Source: Nitrospira tepida (lineage in GTDB: Bacteria > Nitrospirota > Nitrospiria > Nitrospirales > Nitrospiraceae). Taken from it: 64,000 nucleotides of DNA. Position numbers and translations under genes: made by a program. This document shows positions 51,922-61,293 of this stretch, in pieces; the stretch's first letter is position 1; the number at the start of each line of letters is the position of its first letter. A model generated the notes under the pieces. The model was not told the DNA's origin, made no database searches, and saw nothing but the letters and a program-made list of their open reading frames with translations. The stretch lies in assembly GCF_947241125.1 (NCBI RefSeq), contig NZ_OX365700.1, forward strand, positions 4,560,461-4,624,460, read 5' to 3'.

Positions 51922-54036
51922 TCACGCCAAATGGAGAGCGACCAGGAGCATGTCAATCAGCTTGATGCCGGCAAACGGCGCCACGACGCCGCCCAATCCG
52001 TAGATCAGCAGGTGGCGCCGCAACAACGGCCCGGCGCCGATCGGACGATAGCGAATGCCCCTCAAGGCCAGCGGGATGAGGGCGATGATGATGAGGGCGT
52101 TGAAGATGACCGCGGACAGGACGGCGCTGTGCGGGGTCGCGAGGTTCATCAGGTTGAGCGCGTTCAACGCCGGATAGGTCGTCGCGAAGGCCGCCGGGAT
52201 AATGGCAAAGTACTTCGCGATATCGTTCGCGATGCTGAAGGTGGTCAGAGCCCCGCGGGTCATGAGCAACTGTTTGCCGATTTCCACGATCTCAATCAGC
52301 TTGGTCGGATTGGAATCCAGATCCACCAGATTCCCGGCCTCCTTCGCGGCCTGCGTCCCGCTGTTCATGGCGACCGCCACATCGGCCTGCGCCAACGCCG
52401 GCGCGTCGTTGGTCCCATCCCCGGTCATGGCGACGAGGCGGCCTCCCGCCTGCAAGTCCCGAATCAATTTCAACTTGGCTTCGGGCGTGGCCTGCGCCAG
52501 AAAATCGTCCACGCCGGCCTCGGCCGCAACCGCGGCGGCGGTTTGAGGATTGTCGCCGGTGATCATCACGGTCTTGATGCCCATTCGCCGCAGTTCCCCG
52601 AATCGATCTTTGATCCCGCCCTTCACGATATCTTTCAGCGCGATCACGCCGAGCACGGTCCCGCCCTCCGCCACGACCAGCGGCGTGCCGCCCTGCGTGG
52701 CGATGGCCTCCACCTGCGACCGGATGGCCGTGGAAAACCGCCCCCCTCTGGCCGTGACATAGGCTTCGATGGCGTCGGCCGAGCCTTTGCGGATTTCCCG
52801 TCCGTTCAAGTTCACGCCGCTCATGCGCGTCTGGGCCGTGAACGGGACGAAGGTGGCGCCCAACTCGTGAATGTCGCGGGCGCGAAGCCCGTACTGCTCC
52901 TTGGCCAGGATGACGATGCTCCGCCCCTCGGGGGTTTCGTCCGCCAACGACGCCAGTTGGCAGGCATCGGCCAAGGTCCGTTGGCTGACATCGTCGGCCG
53001 GAATGAAGCCCGTCGCCTGGCGATTGCCCAGCGTGATGGTGCCGGTCTTGTCCAACAACAGCACATCGACGTCGCCGGCCGCTTCCACCGCCTTGCCCGA
53101 CATGGCAATGACGTTCGCTTGCACCATCCGGTCCATCCCGGCAATGCCGATGGCGGACAACAGGGCGCCGATGGTGGTGGGGATGAGGCAGACGAGCAGC
53201 GCGATCAGCACCGTGACGGAGACGGGGCTCCCCTGCCGCGCCGCGGCGACGCTGTAGAGCGAGAACGGCAGCAGGGTGACGGTGGCGAGGAGAAACACGA
53301 TGGTCAACGCCGCCAGCAGAATGTTGAGCGCGATCTCGTTCGGCGTCTTCTGACGCCTGGCGCCCTCCACCATGGCGATCATCCGGTCGAGAAAGCTCTC
53401 GCCCGTGCCGGCCGTCACGCGAATGACGAGCCAGTCGGACAGTACTTTCGTGCCGCCCGTCACCGCGCTGCGATCACCCCCGCTTTCCCGAATGACCGGC
53501 GCGCTCTCGCCGGTGATCGCGCTTTCGTTCACCGAGGCGACCCCCTCGATCACCTCGCCGTCGGCCGGGATGAGTTCCCCGGCCTCGACGAGCACCACGT
53601 CGCCCCTGACGAGCCGATCGGCGGAGATTGCGCTGAACGCGCCGTTCTGTTGGAATAACCGGCGCAGGCCCGCAGGACCATCGGAGCCGGACTCGTTTCT
53701 GACCAGTTTCCTGGCCGTTAATTCCTGCCGGGCCTTCCGCAACGAATTCGCTTGCGCCTTGCCTCGCCCTTCGGCCATCGCTTCGGCGAAGTTGGCAAAG
53801 AGGACGGTGAACCAGAGCCACAGGGCAATGGACAGGATAAAGCCGGCCGGCGCTTCTCCGGTCCCAACCATGGCCTGGACGAACAAGCCGGTCGTTACGA
53901 GGCCGCCCACCCAAACCACGAACATGACGGGGTTCTTGAGCTGATGGCGTGGATCCAGCTTCCGAAATGCGTCGCACAACGCCGGTCGAACGATGGCGGC
54001 TTCAAAGAGCGAGCGTCCTTTGGTCTGGGCGGTCAT
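51922..54036 (-). CDS. kdpB: KdpB, P-type ATPase catalytic subunit
   Basis: 704 aa. The phosphorylated aspartate is in [20 protein letters not shown]; the A-domain TGES loop is in [20 protein letters not shown]; the hinge motif is [20 protein letters not shown], followed by [20 protein letters not shown]. About seven membrane helices. It couples ATP hydrolysis to K+ uptake in the KdpFABC complex. Length and motif order are normal. Gene order kdpF-A-B-C is standard. Confidence 0.97.
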   Translation of the reverse strand: MTAQTKGRSLFEAAIVRPALCDAFRKLDPRHQLKNPVMFVVWVGGLVTTGLFVQAMVGTGEAPAGFILSIALWLWFTVLFANFAEAMAEGRGKAQANSLRKARQELTARKLVRNESGSDGPAGLRRLFQQNGAFSAISADRLVRGDVVLVEAGELIPADGEVIEGVASVNESAITGESAPVIRESGGDRSAVTGGTKVLSDWLVIRVTAGTGESFLDRMIAMVEGARRQKTPNEIALNILLAALTIVFLLATVTLLPFSLYSVAAARQGSPVSVTVLIALLVCLIPTTIGALLSAIGIAGMDRMVQANVIAMSGKAVEAAGDVDVLLLDKTGTITLGNRQATGFIPADDVSQRTLADACQLASLADETPEGRSIVILAKEQYGLRARDIHELGATFVPFTAQTRMSGVNLNGREIRKGSADAIEAYVTARGGRFSTAIRSQVEAIATQGGTPLVVAEGGTVLGVIALKDIVKGGIKDRFGELRRMGIKTVMITGDNPQTAAAVAAEAGVDDFLAQATPEAKLKLIRDLQAGGRLVAMTGDGTNDAPALAQADVAVAMNSGTQAAKEAGNLVDLDSNPTKLIEIVEIGKQLLMTRGALTTFSIANDIAKYFAIIPAAFATTYPALNALNLMNLATPHSAVLSAVIFNALIIIALIPLALRGIRYRPIGAGPLLRRHLLIYGLGGVVAPFAGIKLIDMLLVALHLA

Positions 54037-54055
54037 CGGTCGATGCTCCGCAGCG

Positions 54056-55864
54056 TCACGGCCGCGCGGCCATGGCCAGATGCTCGACGATCGGTCCGAG
54101 CGCCAGAGCCGGGAGGAAGGTCAAGGCGCCGACCATGATCACGACTCCGATCAGGAGCACCACAAACAGCGGGGTATGAGTCGGTAATGTGCCGGGGCCC
54201 GGGGGCACGAGCTTCTTTCGCGCCAGGGAGCCGGCCAAAGCCAGCGTCGGCAGGGCCAGCCAGAACCGGGAGATCAACATCGCCACGCCGCCGGTCAGGT
54301 TGTAGAAGGGCGTATTCACGTTGAGTCCGGCAAAGGCGCTGCCGTTGTTATTGCCCTGGGACGTATACGCGTAGAGGATCTCGCTGAACCCGTGCGCGCC
54401 GGGGTTCAAGATCGAGGAGCGGCCTGTCGTGGTGGCGGTCGCGATGGCGGTGAATCCGAGCACCACGATGGGCATGATCAGCACGAGCAGAGCGGCCATC
54501 TTCATCTCGTAGGGTTCGATCTTCTTCCCCAGATATTCGGGCGTCCGGCCGACCATCAAGCCCGCGATGAAGACGGCGATCAGGGCAAACACGATCATCC
54601 CGTAGAGCCCGGACCCCACCCCGCCGAAAACCACCTCTCCGAATTGCATGAGCAGCAACGGCACGAGCCCGCCCACCGGCGTGTAGGAATCGTGCATCGA
54701 GTTCACCGACCCGTTGGACGCAGCCGTGGTGGCGGCCGACCACAGAACGGAATTGACGATCCCGAATCGGGTTTCCTTCCCTTCCATGTTGCCGCCGGCC
54801 TGTTCGGTCCCGGGCTGCTGGTCAATTCCCAGCGCCGTGAAGACCGGGTTCCCGCTTTGCTCGGCCCACAACCCAAGCGGAATGAAACAGAGCAAGAGAA
54901 TGGTCATCGCGGAAAGCAAGGCCCACCCCTGTCGCGTCTCCCCGACCATCATCCCGAAGGTGTAACAGAGGGCGGCAGGGATCAGCAGAATGCCGAGCAG
55001 TTCCAACACATTCGACAACGGGGTCGGGTTCTCGAACGGATGGGCCGAGTTGACGTTGAAGAACCCGCCGCCGTTGGTGCCGAGTTGCTTGATCGCGATC
55101 TGCGAGGCCGACGGGCCGACGGCAAGGATCTGTTCGGCTGTCACCGCCGGCTCTGTCTGGGGTTGGCCCCGGTCATCGAGGACCGGCCGGCCCAAGGCAT
55201 CCATCACAGGCTTGGCAGAGTTGACGGGTTGCAGCAACGTGACGGTCTGGTACGAATTCATAGTCTGCACGACACCTTGGGACACCAAGAGGAGCGCGAA
55301 CAGCGTGGCGAGCGGCAGAAGAATGTAGAGTAGGCTCCGCACCAGGTCCGTCCAAAAATTGCCGATGGTCTGCGCGCTGCGTCGCGCCAAGCCGCGGATC
55401 AAGGCGATGAGCACCGCCATGCCGGTCGCGGCCGACACAAAATTCTGCACGGTGAGACCCAGCATCTGTGTCAGATAGCTGAGCGTCGTCTCTCCCCCGT
55501 AGGCCTGCCAGTTCGTGTTCGTGACAAAGCTGACCGCGGTGTTGAACGCAAGATCAGGGGCCACGCCTCCCACGCCCTCGGGATTCACCGGCAAGACCCC
55601 TTGCAGCCGTTGCAATCCATATAGGACCAACAGCCCTGCTGCATTGAAGAGCAGCATCGCGAGGGCATAGGTTCTCCAATCCATTTCTTCGTCGGCACGC
55701 ACGCCACACAGCCGATAGAACCCACGTTCAACCGGGCCGAGTATCCGGTCCACCGCGCAGGGTCGGCCCTCATAGACCAACGCCATGTACCAGCCGAGCG
55801 GCTTGACCAACGCCAGCAGTACGAGGAAGAACAATCCGATCTGACCCAGCCCGTTCGCGGTCAT
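54056..55864 (-). CDS. kdpA: KdpA, potassium-binding channel-like subunit
   Basis: 602 aa from ATG 55864 ([20 protein letters not shown]); the frame is open upstream to 56080, but that part overlaps kdpF and is not membrane-like. About ten membrane helices, with K+-selectivity-filter loops such as [20 protein letters not shown] and [20 protein letters not shown], and the conserved [17 protein letters not shown]-type segment ([20 protein letters not shown]). It forms the K+ entry tunnel. One nucleotide overlap with the kdpF stop. Confidence 0.96.
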   Translation of the reverse strand: MTANGLGQIGLFFLVLLALVKPLGWYMALVYEGRPCAVDRILGPVERGFYRLCGVRADEEMDWRTYALAMLLFNAAGLLVLYGLQRLQGVLPVNPEGVGGVAPDLAFNTAVSFVTNTNWQAYGGETTLSYLTQMLGLTVQNFVSAATGMAVLIALIRGLARRSAQTIGNFWTDLVRSLLYILLPLATLFALLLVSQGVVQTMNSYQTVTLLQPVNSAKPVMDALGRPVLDDRGQPQTEPAVTAEQILAVGPSASQIAIKQLGTNGGGFFNVNSAHPFENPTPLSNVLELLGILLIPAALCYTFGMMVGETRQGWALLSAMTILLLCFIPLGLWAEQSGNPVFTALGIDQQPGTEQAGGNMEGKETRFGIVNSVLWSAATTAASNGSVNSMHDSYTPVGGLVPLLLMQFGEVVFGGVGSGLYGMIVFALIAVFIAGLMVGRTPEYLGKKIEPYEMKMAALLVLIMPIVVLGFTAIATATTTGRSSILNPGAHGFSEILYAYTSQGNNNGSAFAGLNVNTPFYNLTGGVAMLISRFWLALPTLALAGSLARKKLVPPGPGTLPTHTPLFVVLLIGVVIMVGALTFLPALALGPIVEHLAMAARP

Positions 55865-55953
55865 CAGAACCACTCCGCCTTGAGCAGGTCGACCATCAGA
55901 TAGACGAGCAAGCCCAATGAGAGGAGGAGGCCGAGCAGGTACGTCATGTCCAT
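55864..55953 (-). CDS. kdpF: KdpF small membrane subunit
   Basis: 29 aa, too short for routine gene calling. It reads [20 protein letters not shown] followed by VDLLKAEWF, a single membrane helix with the typical LLKAE(K/R/W)F end. KdpF is a lipid-like stabiliser of the KdpFABC complex. The stop TGA shares a base with the kdpA ATG (TGATG). This is a confident call from position, length and the terminal motif. Confidence 0.92.
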   Translation of the reverse strand: MDMTYLLGLLLSLGLLVYLMVDLLKAEWF

Positions 55954-55962
55954 CGAGGCGTC

Positions 55963-56043
55963 CTACAGCCGATCCAGCGCCGAGATCAGACAACCGGACA
56001 GAACGAAGAAGCCGACGGCCAGTGCGATCAGAAGAAGGTCCAT
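55963..56043 (-). CDS. small membrane protein upstream of kdpF
   Basis: 26 aa from ATG 56043: [20 protein letters not shown] followed by SALDRL. A GGAG lies 9 nt before the ATG; an upstream ATG at 56052 would start right at the GGAG. A single hydrophobic helix, so perhaps a leader or an additional small Kdp-associated subunit. Similar short ORFs are known directly before kdpF in many genomes. 9 nt gap to kdpF, so it is in the operon. Confidence 0.65.
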   Translation of the reverse strand: MDLLLIALAVGFFVLSGCLISALDRL

Positions 56044-56052
56044 GTGCCGCAT

Positions 56053-56130
56053 CTCCAAAGGCAATCGCCGATGGTGTCACCCTATCAAATCGGGCGTAAA
56101 AACGGCGTCAATTTATTGACACCACATCCC
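56053..56130 (-). promoter_or_regulatory. kdp operon promoter region with a candidate KdpE site
   Basis: On the minus strand TTGACG (56104-56109, -35-like) is followed 17 bases later by TTGATA (-10-like). The 15-bp motif at 56094-56108, GCRTAAAAACGGCRT, overlaps the -35 region and recurs upstream of the distal porin unit at 57714-57728. KdpE is known to bind T-rich sites upstream of kdp operons. This is the only non-coding gap before the operon. Confidence 0.55.
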
Positions 56131-56150
56131 CCCCGCCCAGCCGCATCGGT

Positions 56151-57395
56151 TCACGGCGAATCAAAGGTCCAGATCGCCCCGACGATCAGCATATGTTGAG
56201 CCGGAGTCAGGCCGATGACACCCGGCGCAATTTCGTTCCCCTTGAAGAACCCCCCACCCGCGCCGGTGGACTCGTCATAGCGATATTCGACCCGCAGGAT
56301 CGTGTTCATCCATCGATACGGGAGCTTGTATTCCGCGGTCGTCGTGACCGCCCGAATGAACTGCTCGAAACCCGTCATAACGCCGTTCCGATCCCAGTAG
56401 ACTTCCGGACGGACGGCGACCGCCCACGGCCCGGCAATGTGCCATCGGGCGGACAGCGAAGCGCCCGTATAAAATTGCCGGGGATTCCCCGGCGCGGTCG
56501 CACTCTTCTGCGTCCCTATCTGATAATCCAAGGCAACCGTGGCATCCTCGCCCTTCCATTCGACAATACTGTCCGCGAACAGGCGCCAAAACTCCACGGA
56601 TGTGTCGGCTTGGTCAGGCCCGTAATACACCGTTTCCTTCCATGTCCATTGCGTCGTGGGCTTATACGCCACCTGCGCGCCGTAGCTGGGAAGGCTGTTC
56701 GCATTCTGCAGGTGAAAATAGTCATTGATCACGAAGACGGCGCCGGCCCATTGATCATTAAAGGAATATTGGGCATTGGCGCCCATCATCAGGTAGGGAG
56801 AATAGTCGGCGATCCAGGCGCGCGTGTAGTTGAAATTATTCTTCGCGTAGAGTGATTCGTAGCCGATAAGACTGTTAAAGATCCCCCCTTGCAGGACCAA
56901 GCCGTTTCCGACCGGAGCCAGATAGGACACATTGGCTAGCCCCAAGTGCCGCAACGCATCGGAATGGTCCAACTTGGGCAGGTTGACCCCAAATCCGAAG
57001 TCCTTCGCATCCTGTCCTCCCTGGGCCAAGAGCTCCATCCCCCAGCGGGATTGGACCGTCGCATCCTTGCGGATGTAAACGGCTCCCATATTGAGATCCA
57101 GCTCATTGACCCGCGTCGTCGTGCTGCGATTGCGAAACAAATGATTCTCCGGATAATTGAAGTTCAGGAGATACCCCAGATCCACAAACCCGCCGTAGTG
57201 CCACAACGGCGAAACCGCAAGATCCTGCTGCGGCAACCCGCCCTGCTTAGACGGCTCTTCCATGGCGCCGTTTTGCTGCCGTCGCTGATCGTTTGAGAGT
57301 GGGCCCAGGATTTCCTCACCCAAGACCGGCGTCACCACGATCCACATCGTCAGCACCATGATCCACCTAATAAGCTGCAAAACCCTCCGTTCCAT
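56151..57395 (-). CDS. outer-membrane beta-barrel porin (BBP2/OmpL-like), copy 2
   Basis: 414 aa from ATG 57395; GTG 57425 is an alternative start. Signal peptide LIRWIMVLTMWIVVTPVLGE. Strands such as FNYPENHLFRNRSTTTRVNE, NVSYLAPVGNGLVLQGGIFN and ADYSPYLMMGANAQYSFNDQ match porin copy 1 almost position for position. Both end in a WTFDSP/WSFDSP segment. This copy lies directly upstream of the kdp operon, 98 bp from its first small ORF, with a possible regulatory link to K+ uptake. Paralogues of the BBP2 family are outer-membrane channels. Confidence 0.85.
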   Translation of the reverse strand: MERRVLQLIRWIMVLTMWIVVTPVLGEEILGPLSNDQRRQQNGAMEEPSKQGGLPQQDLAVSPLWHYGGFVDLGYLLNFNYPENHLFRNRSTTTRVNELDLNMGAVYIRKDATVQSRWGMELLAQGGQDAKDFGFGVNLPKLDHSDALRHLGLANVSYLAPVGNGLVLQGGIFNSLIGYESLYAKNNFNYTRAWIADYSPYLMMGANAQYSFNDQWAGAVFVINDYFHLQNANSLPSYGAQVAYKPTTQWTWKETVYYGPDQADTSVEFWRLFADSIVEWKGEDATVALDYQIGTQKSATAPGNPRQFYTGASLSARWHIAGPWAVAVRPEVYWDRNGVMTGFEQFIRAVTTTAEYKLPYRWMNTILRVEYRYDESTGAGGGFFKGNEIAPGVIGLTPAQHMLIVGAIWTFDSP

Positions 57396-57437
57396 GTAAG
57401 TAAGTCGCCGCTCCCTTCCTGACACCCTATCGCCGGA

Positions 57438-57665
57438 TCAAGCCGCTCGTGATCCCTGAAGTCTCTTGGCTGATATCGTCTTCCCGGGGCTTGGCCGGCT
57501 CCGTTCGCCCTGCCGATCGTCCGCTCCCAAGATCGTGACGTGCAGAATCCACAGCAGTCCGGCCATACCCAGCAGTGGACCCAATGCTATCCACGTCATC
57601 ATGCTCCCCCGTGGGACCGCCCATTGGCCGAGTGAGCTGTTGGTCCCACGTGTCATTTCGCTCAT
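57438..57665 (-). CDS. small hypothetical membrane protein
   Basis: 75 aa. One membrane helix (MMTWIALGPLLGMAGLLWIL followed by HVTILGA) and a basic C-terminal tail (RQGERSRPSPGKTISAKRLQ). It lies 42 nt upstream of the porin start on the same strand, so the two are probably one transcript. The motif at 57714-57728 is 48 bp before its start. I recognise no family. Confidence 0.5.
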   Translation of the reverse strand: MSEMTRGTNSSLGQWAVPRGSMMTWIALGPLLGMAGLLWILHVTILGADDRQGERSRPSPGKTISAKRLQGSRAA

Positions 57666-57713
57666 GACTCTACCAAGCGAGATGTCAGAACAGTGTTAAT
57701 ACGGATGCTACCC

Positions 57714-57728
57714 GCATAAAAACGGCAT
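57714..57728 (-). promoter_or_regulatory. second copy of the kdp-linked motif GCRTAAAAACGGCRT
   Basis: GCATAAAAACGGCAT differs from the kdp copy (GCGTAAAAACGGCGT, 56094) only at the two R positions. Both lie upstream of minus-strand genes, the small-membrane-protein/porin unit here and the kdp unit there, 40-60 bases before the first ORF. It may be bound by KdpE. Confidence 0.5.
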
Positions 57729-57823
57729 AAGAATATGTCGTCCCCGCGCAGTCCCCTCGCCGTATATGAATGAAAGAATGGCCGGTGGAACGGGTGAGGC
57801 GTCGTCAGAGGAAGGTATCGCGA

Positions 57824-58393
57824 TCAGGAAACGGATGTGTCGTCGCTTCTGCTTCGGGACCACCAGTGCCATCCGAGCCAGCCCCAAGACGCGACCATCC
57901 CGACCCAGCCCACCAGAGCCACTCGCTGTGCAATCAGTTGGTCGGACATAAGCAGGCCCCAGCGCGCAAGAATCTCGGCCCAGTCATGTGCTCCACCGCC
58001 GGCCAGAGGCAGGACCTGCTCGCGTGCATCGGCCACGTACCTCGCGATGTTCACGAAGTTTTCAAAAAACCAGACGCCTGCGATTGCACAGGCCACCGTA
58101 TCCCGCTGCCGCCAAACAGCCATCCACACGATCGCCGGCATGGCAAGCTGCCCCATGGTGCCTCCGTACAGTTCCAGCGTCGAACCCAACAGACCGAAGA
58201 TCACGTGTCCCGCTTCATGGAAGACAAGATTGACATGGTCGAGAAAGAGAAATCCGTCCTCATCGGCCTTGAGAAAGAAGAAGAACCAGGCCAGGACGAT
58301 GGAGCCTGTCACCATCTGCCAGTTAGGGACAGGTTTCCATGGAGTGCGGCTGATTCGAAGGGCGCAGGCGAGGATATCGCGGATGGTCGCCAC
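57824..58393 (-). CDS. membrane protein with HEAGH zinc-binding motif
   Basis: 189 aa from GTG 58393. Several hydrophobic segments, with VFHEAGHVIFGLLGSTLELY (residues about 58-77) matching the HExxH zinc-binding pattern of site-2-protease-like and other membrane metallopeptidases, followed by a membrane helix (AMPAIVWMAVW). It is the last gene of an operon that also encodes a site-2 protease and a DUF1566 protein. No second metal-ligand motif is obvious, so the catalytic role is unclear. Confidence 0.6.
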   Translation of the reverse strand: MATIRDILACALRISRTPWKPVPNWQMVTGSIVLAWFFFFLKADEDGFLFLDHVNLVFHEAGHVIFGLLGSTLELYGGTMGQLAMPAIVWMAVWRQRDTVACAIAGVWFFENFVNIARYVADAREQVLPLAGGGAHDWAEILARWGLLMSDQLIAQRVALVGWVGMVASWGWLGWHWWSRSRSDDTSVS

Positions 58394-58405
58394 AAACTTA
58401 CGAGA

Positions 58406-58879
58406 TCATTTGCCCAGCACGCACCAGAGCCGGCGCATGCCGGATTTCTGATCGGTCACGGCCTGGCCGGTAAGAAAACTCTGCTGCCAGGCCACGATGT
58501 CGTCCGTCGGGTGGGGCGTGGAGGTCCAGTAGATCTCCGAACGAATGCCGATGAATGGATGATCCGGGGGGAGCGACGGATCGTTCTGATCGGGGTCGAC
58601 CAAGGTCTTGATTTCCTCGATCGTCGGAGGCCGCCAACCCTTCTGGCCGCCGACTTCTTTCGTGGCGCAGCGTTCGAGAGAGCGGCTCCAGATGTCATGT
58701 TCCCGGTCCGGTTCCCGTTCCCAGATCAGGCCGGTTTTCGTATCGCGGACCGCTTCGCCGTTGAACTCCAGCACGAACCGCTCGGCGCCCCGGGCTGGGT
58801 CGGTCCCGCTCAACAGAACGGCGGCGAGCAGGACGACCGACATTACTCTGCCACGCTTTAATTCCAATCTCGCCATCAT
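58406..58879 (-). CDS. exported DUF1566-family protein
   Basis: 157 aa from ATG 58879, with GAGAGG upstream. Signal peptide (SVVLLAAVLLSG). The domain pattern VRDTKTGLIWER, ERCATKEVGGQKGWRPPTIE and EIKTLVDPDQNDPSLPP, then IYWTSTPHP, is the DUF1566 signature. DUF1566 (Lcl-type) proteins are often extracellular with unknown function. Two cysteines (RCATK, LWCVL) may form a disulfide. 12 nt from the HEAGH gene and 17 nt from the protease gene. Confidence 0.78.
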   Translation of the reverse strand: MMARLELKRGRVMSVVLLAAVLLSGTDPARGAERFVLEFNGEAVRDTKTGLIWEREPDREHDIWSRSLERCATKEVGGQKGWRPPTIEEIKTLVDPDQNDPSLPPDHPFIGIRSEIYWTSTPHPTDDIVAWQQSFLTGQAVTDQKSGMRRLWCVLGK

Positions 58880-58896
58880 ACGACCTCTCGTGACAA

Positions 58897-59889
58897 TCAA
58901 TGCACCGAAAACGGAACCGGCGCGAAGGTGAGGATGAAAATCGCCAGCGCGAGCCAGCCAATGACGGTTCTGGTCACGCCCAGCTCATCCGACGGATCAA
59001 GCACAGGAGGATGGGATAACCCCAACAGCCCCGCCATGCCGACCCACAGGAACCAACCGGGCCAGCCCTGAAATCCCAGCACGATCAAGATCGGCACCGC
59101 CACCATCGCAATCGTGCGCTGTTTCTTTCCCCACAGGGCATAGGCGACGTGCCCGCCGTCGAGTTGCCCGATCGGGATCAAATTGAGCGAGGTCACGAAG
59201 AGGCCGAACCAGGCGGCGAATCCCACCGGATGCAAGATCACATCGGCCCGGGGCGGAATGTCGCCGATAATGAGGGACGACATGAATTGCAGGAGCAGCG
59301 GCTCGCCGAGATGCAGGCCAAATGTCTCATCGACCGTCACCACCTTCGACCATTTGAGTCCGATCGCCAACATGACCAGCGCCACGAGGAACCCGGCGAT
59401 CGGGCCGGCCACGCCGATGTCGAAGAGCGCCTTGCGGTTCAAGATCGGCTTCATGCGGATGATCGCGCCGAAGGTGCCGATGAAATGCGGCGGCCCTGGA
59501 ATAAACAGCGGCAGGGTCGCGGGAACCCTATGAATGCGAGAAAACAGGTAGTGGCCGAACTCGTGGGTTACTAAAATACCGAGCAGGGTCGCGGCAAAAG
59601 GAATCCCTTTCCACAGGGCGCTCGGGTCCTGTTTGAGAAACTGCCAAGGTCCTTGAAACGGATTGCTGTTGGTTTGGTAGGCGCCGGCCCACAGGGTCGT
59701 GAAGACCGTCAGAGCGAACAGGCCGAGGGGCAGGAGCAATCTCGTTCGCGAAGGCTCCTCTTCCTCTTCGTCATCCTCCACCGCCGTACCGGCAGCGGCC
59801 GGTTCGATGGTCCGCCAGCCATTGGGATCGCGGAACAGTGACCCGTTCGAGAGGGGATCCTGAGGCTCCGGTCTCGATTCCGGCTCCAT
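58897..59889 (-). CDS. site-2 protease family (M50) membrane metallopeptidase
   Basis: 330 aa. An acidic cytosolic N-terminus (AVEDDEEEEEPS) is followed by six or more membrane helices. The zinc motif is LVTHEFGHYLFSRIHRVPA (HExxH), and the third ligand lies in LIPIGQLDGGHVAYALWG (the DGGH motif). A PGPPHFIGTFGAIIRMKPIL segment is typical of the chloroplast/cyanobacterial EGY-like subgroup. It cleaves substrates within the membrane. 9 nt from the MBL gene. Confidence 0.9.
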   Translation of the reverse strand: MEPESRPEPQDPLSNGSLFRDPNGWRTIEPAAAGTAVEDDEEEEEPSRTRLLLPLGLFALTVFTTLWAGAYQTNSNPFQGPWQFLKQDPSALWKGIPFAATLLGILVTHEFGHYLFSRIHRVPATLPLFIPGPPHFIGTFGAIIRMKPILNRKALFDIGVAGPIAGFLVALVMLAIGLKWSKVVTVDETFGLHLGEPLLLQFMSSLIIGDIPPRADVILHPVGFAAWFGLFVTSLNLIPIGQLDGGHVAYALWGKKQRTIAMVAVPILIVLGFQGWPGWFLWVGMAGLLGLSHPPVLDPSDELGVTRTVIGWLALAIFILTFAPVPFSVH

Positions 59890-59898
59890 GGCAACGCA

Positions 59899-60741
59899 TC
59901 ACGTCCCTCCGGCGAAGGGATTCTGCGCACGCTCCTCCCGAACCGTCGTCGCCGGCCCGTGTCCGGGAAACAGCACCGTCTCCGTCGCTAACGTTAACAC
60001 GCGCCGTCGCACCGATTCCAGGTGGGTATCGTAGAGGGTGGCGGGGTTGGACCGGCCGATCGAGCCGGCAAACAACGTGTCTCCCACGAAACAGATCGGC
60101 TGGCCTCGATGGGTCAGTTTGTAGCAGAGACCGCCCGGTGTATGGCCCGGCGTGGTCAGACATTCGATCGTCAGGTCGCCGACGCGGATCGTCTTGCCGT
60201 CGAACGGCGTCACCAGCAGGTTTCGGGGCGGAGACCATTCCAACAACGGCTCGTCGCCGGTCCCCAGATAGACCGGCACCGGCCACTTCGCCAGAATCTG
60301 ATCAATCCCTCCCGCATGGTCCACATGACCGTGGGTGAGACAGATGCCGACCAGTTTCAACCGACGCCGCTCCAGAAACGCCAACATCGCCGGCGCATTG
60401 TACCCGGTATCGATCAGCACCGCCTCGCCGCCGTTGTGAACGATGTATCCCTTCACCTCGTATCCGCCGATGTCGCCGCGAATGGTTTCCACCTGCATCA
60501 GCGGCGGAGTGGGCAACGGGCGCCATTGCTGGAGAGCGATTTGCCTGAGCTGGTCCGGGCGCAGCTTCAAGGCCCGCGCAATCGCGCCGACTTCTTCCAC
60601 ATGTTGCTCGGGCTTGCCGGTTTTCAGGGCATGCAATTCGGCTAGGGAGATGTCGCTCTTGTGCGCGAGCTGCACCTCGCTCAAGCCCTGGCCGACCCGG
60701 GCCTTGCTGACAATATCCCACCACTCGTCTTCAAGCGTCAT
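59899..60741 (-). CDS. metallo-beta-lactamase fold hydrolase with N-terminal HTH domain
   Basis: 280 aa. The first 75 residues are an XRE-type helix-turn-helix (KARVGQGLSEVQLAHKSDIS then LAELHALKTGKPEQHVEEVG). After a linker comes a metallo-beta-lactamase domain: LIDTGYNAPAMLAFLE, LTHGHVDHAGGIDQILAKWP (the HxHxDH motif), LTTPGHTPGGLCYKLTH, VGDTLFAGSIGRSN and LFPGHGPATTVREE. The MBL half resembles glyoxalase II / hydroxyacylglutathione hydrolase. A DNA-binding domain on such an enzyme is unusual. The ATG overlaps the macro-domain gene by 11 nt. Confidence 0.88.
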   Translation of the reverse strand: MTLEDEWWDIVSKARVGQGLSEVQLAHKSDISLAELHALKTGKPEQHVEEVGAIARALKLRPDQLRQIALQQWRPLPTPPLMQVETIRGDIGGYEVKGYIVHNGGEAVLIDTGYNAPAMLAFLERRRLKLVGICLTHGHVDHAGGIDQILAKWPVPVYLGTGDEPLLEWSPPRNLLVTPFDGKTIRVGDLTIECLTTPGHTPGGLCYKLTHRGQPICFVGDTLFAGSIGRSNPATLYDTHLESVRRRVLTLATETVLFPGHGPATTVREERAQNPFAGGT

Positions 60742-61258
60742 ATGCCGGCCTCTTGCCTGGCTGCATAAGTTCGTTGCGCCAGGCCGCAACCATCGCCGCA
60801 TCGATATCGACCAGGATCACGTTTTGAAGCGATCGCGGGGACACCAACCGGATCGCCCGGATCATGTGCCGGGCCGCGTCCTCCGGCTCGACTCCTCCCA
60901 CGCCGGTGCCCATGCCGGGAATCGCGATCGAGACGAACCCCTTTTCGTCCGCCAGATCCAGCGCCGCCTTGGTCGCACGCGAGACGTTCTCGGCCGGGAT
61001 GCGCATGCCCGGCTCCGGCATGGTCGGCGCATGGATGATGCCCTTGAAGAGGGTCTTGCCGCCGGACGTGAGCACGGCCCGTCCGACCGCGATCGGCGCC
61101 TGCTTCACGGCCTCCTGTTCGACCTCGATGCCCGCGGCCCGTTTGATCACTCCCGCGACCCCGCCGCCCATGAAGCCATGGCTGTTGGCCGCGTTGACGA
61201 TGACCTCGGCATTCGCGTCCAAGATGCTGCCTTGGATCACGGTGATGTGCAGGCTCAT
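60731..61258 (-). CDS. macro-domain (ADP-ribose-binding) protein
   Basis: 175 aa from ATG 61258. The Appr-1''-p-processing fold is clear: ITVIQGSILDANAEVIVNAA (ADP-ribose-binding strand), NSHGFMGGGVAGVIKRAAGI and SIAIPGMGTGVGGVEPEDAA. Macro domains hydrolyse or bind ADP-ribose and O-acetyl-ADP-ribose and are often involved in ADP-ribosylation reversal. Cytosolic. It overlaps the MBL gene downstream and is 35 nt from the GYD gene. Confidence 0.92.
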   Translation of the reverse strand: MSLHITVIQGSILDANAEVIVNAANSHGFMGGGVAGVIKRAAGIEVEQEAVKQAPIAVGRAVLTSGGKTLFKGIIHAPTMPEPGMRIPAENVSRATKAALDLADEKGFVSIAIPGMGTGVGGVEPEDAARHMIRAIRLVSPRSLQNVILVDIDAAMVAAWRNELMQPGKRPAYDA

Positions 61259-61293
61259 GGTACGACGATCCTTGTACGGGCGAAGCGGTGGCG

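Noticed and set aside
51931-53658. 575-aa plus-strand frame opposite kdpB
   Set aside because: Composed of RRD/GQ-type repeats without motifs. kdpB on the other strand has all P-type ATPase motifs.
54056-56080. 674-aa version of KdpA
   Set aside because: The extension covers kdpF and the small upstream ORF. Conserved KdpA starts at [10 protein letters not shown] (55864).
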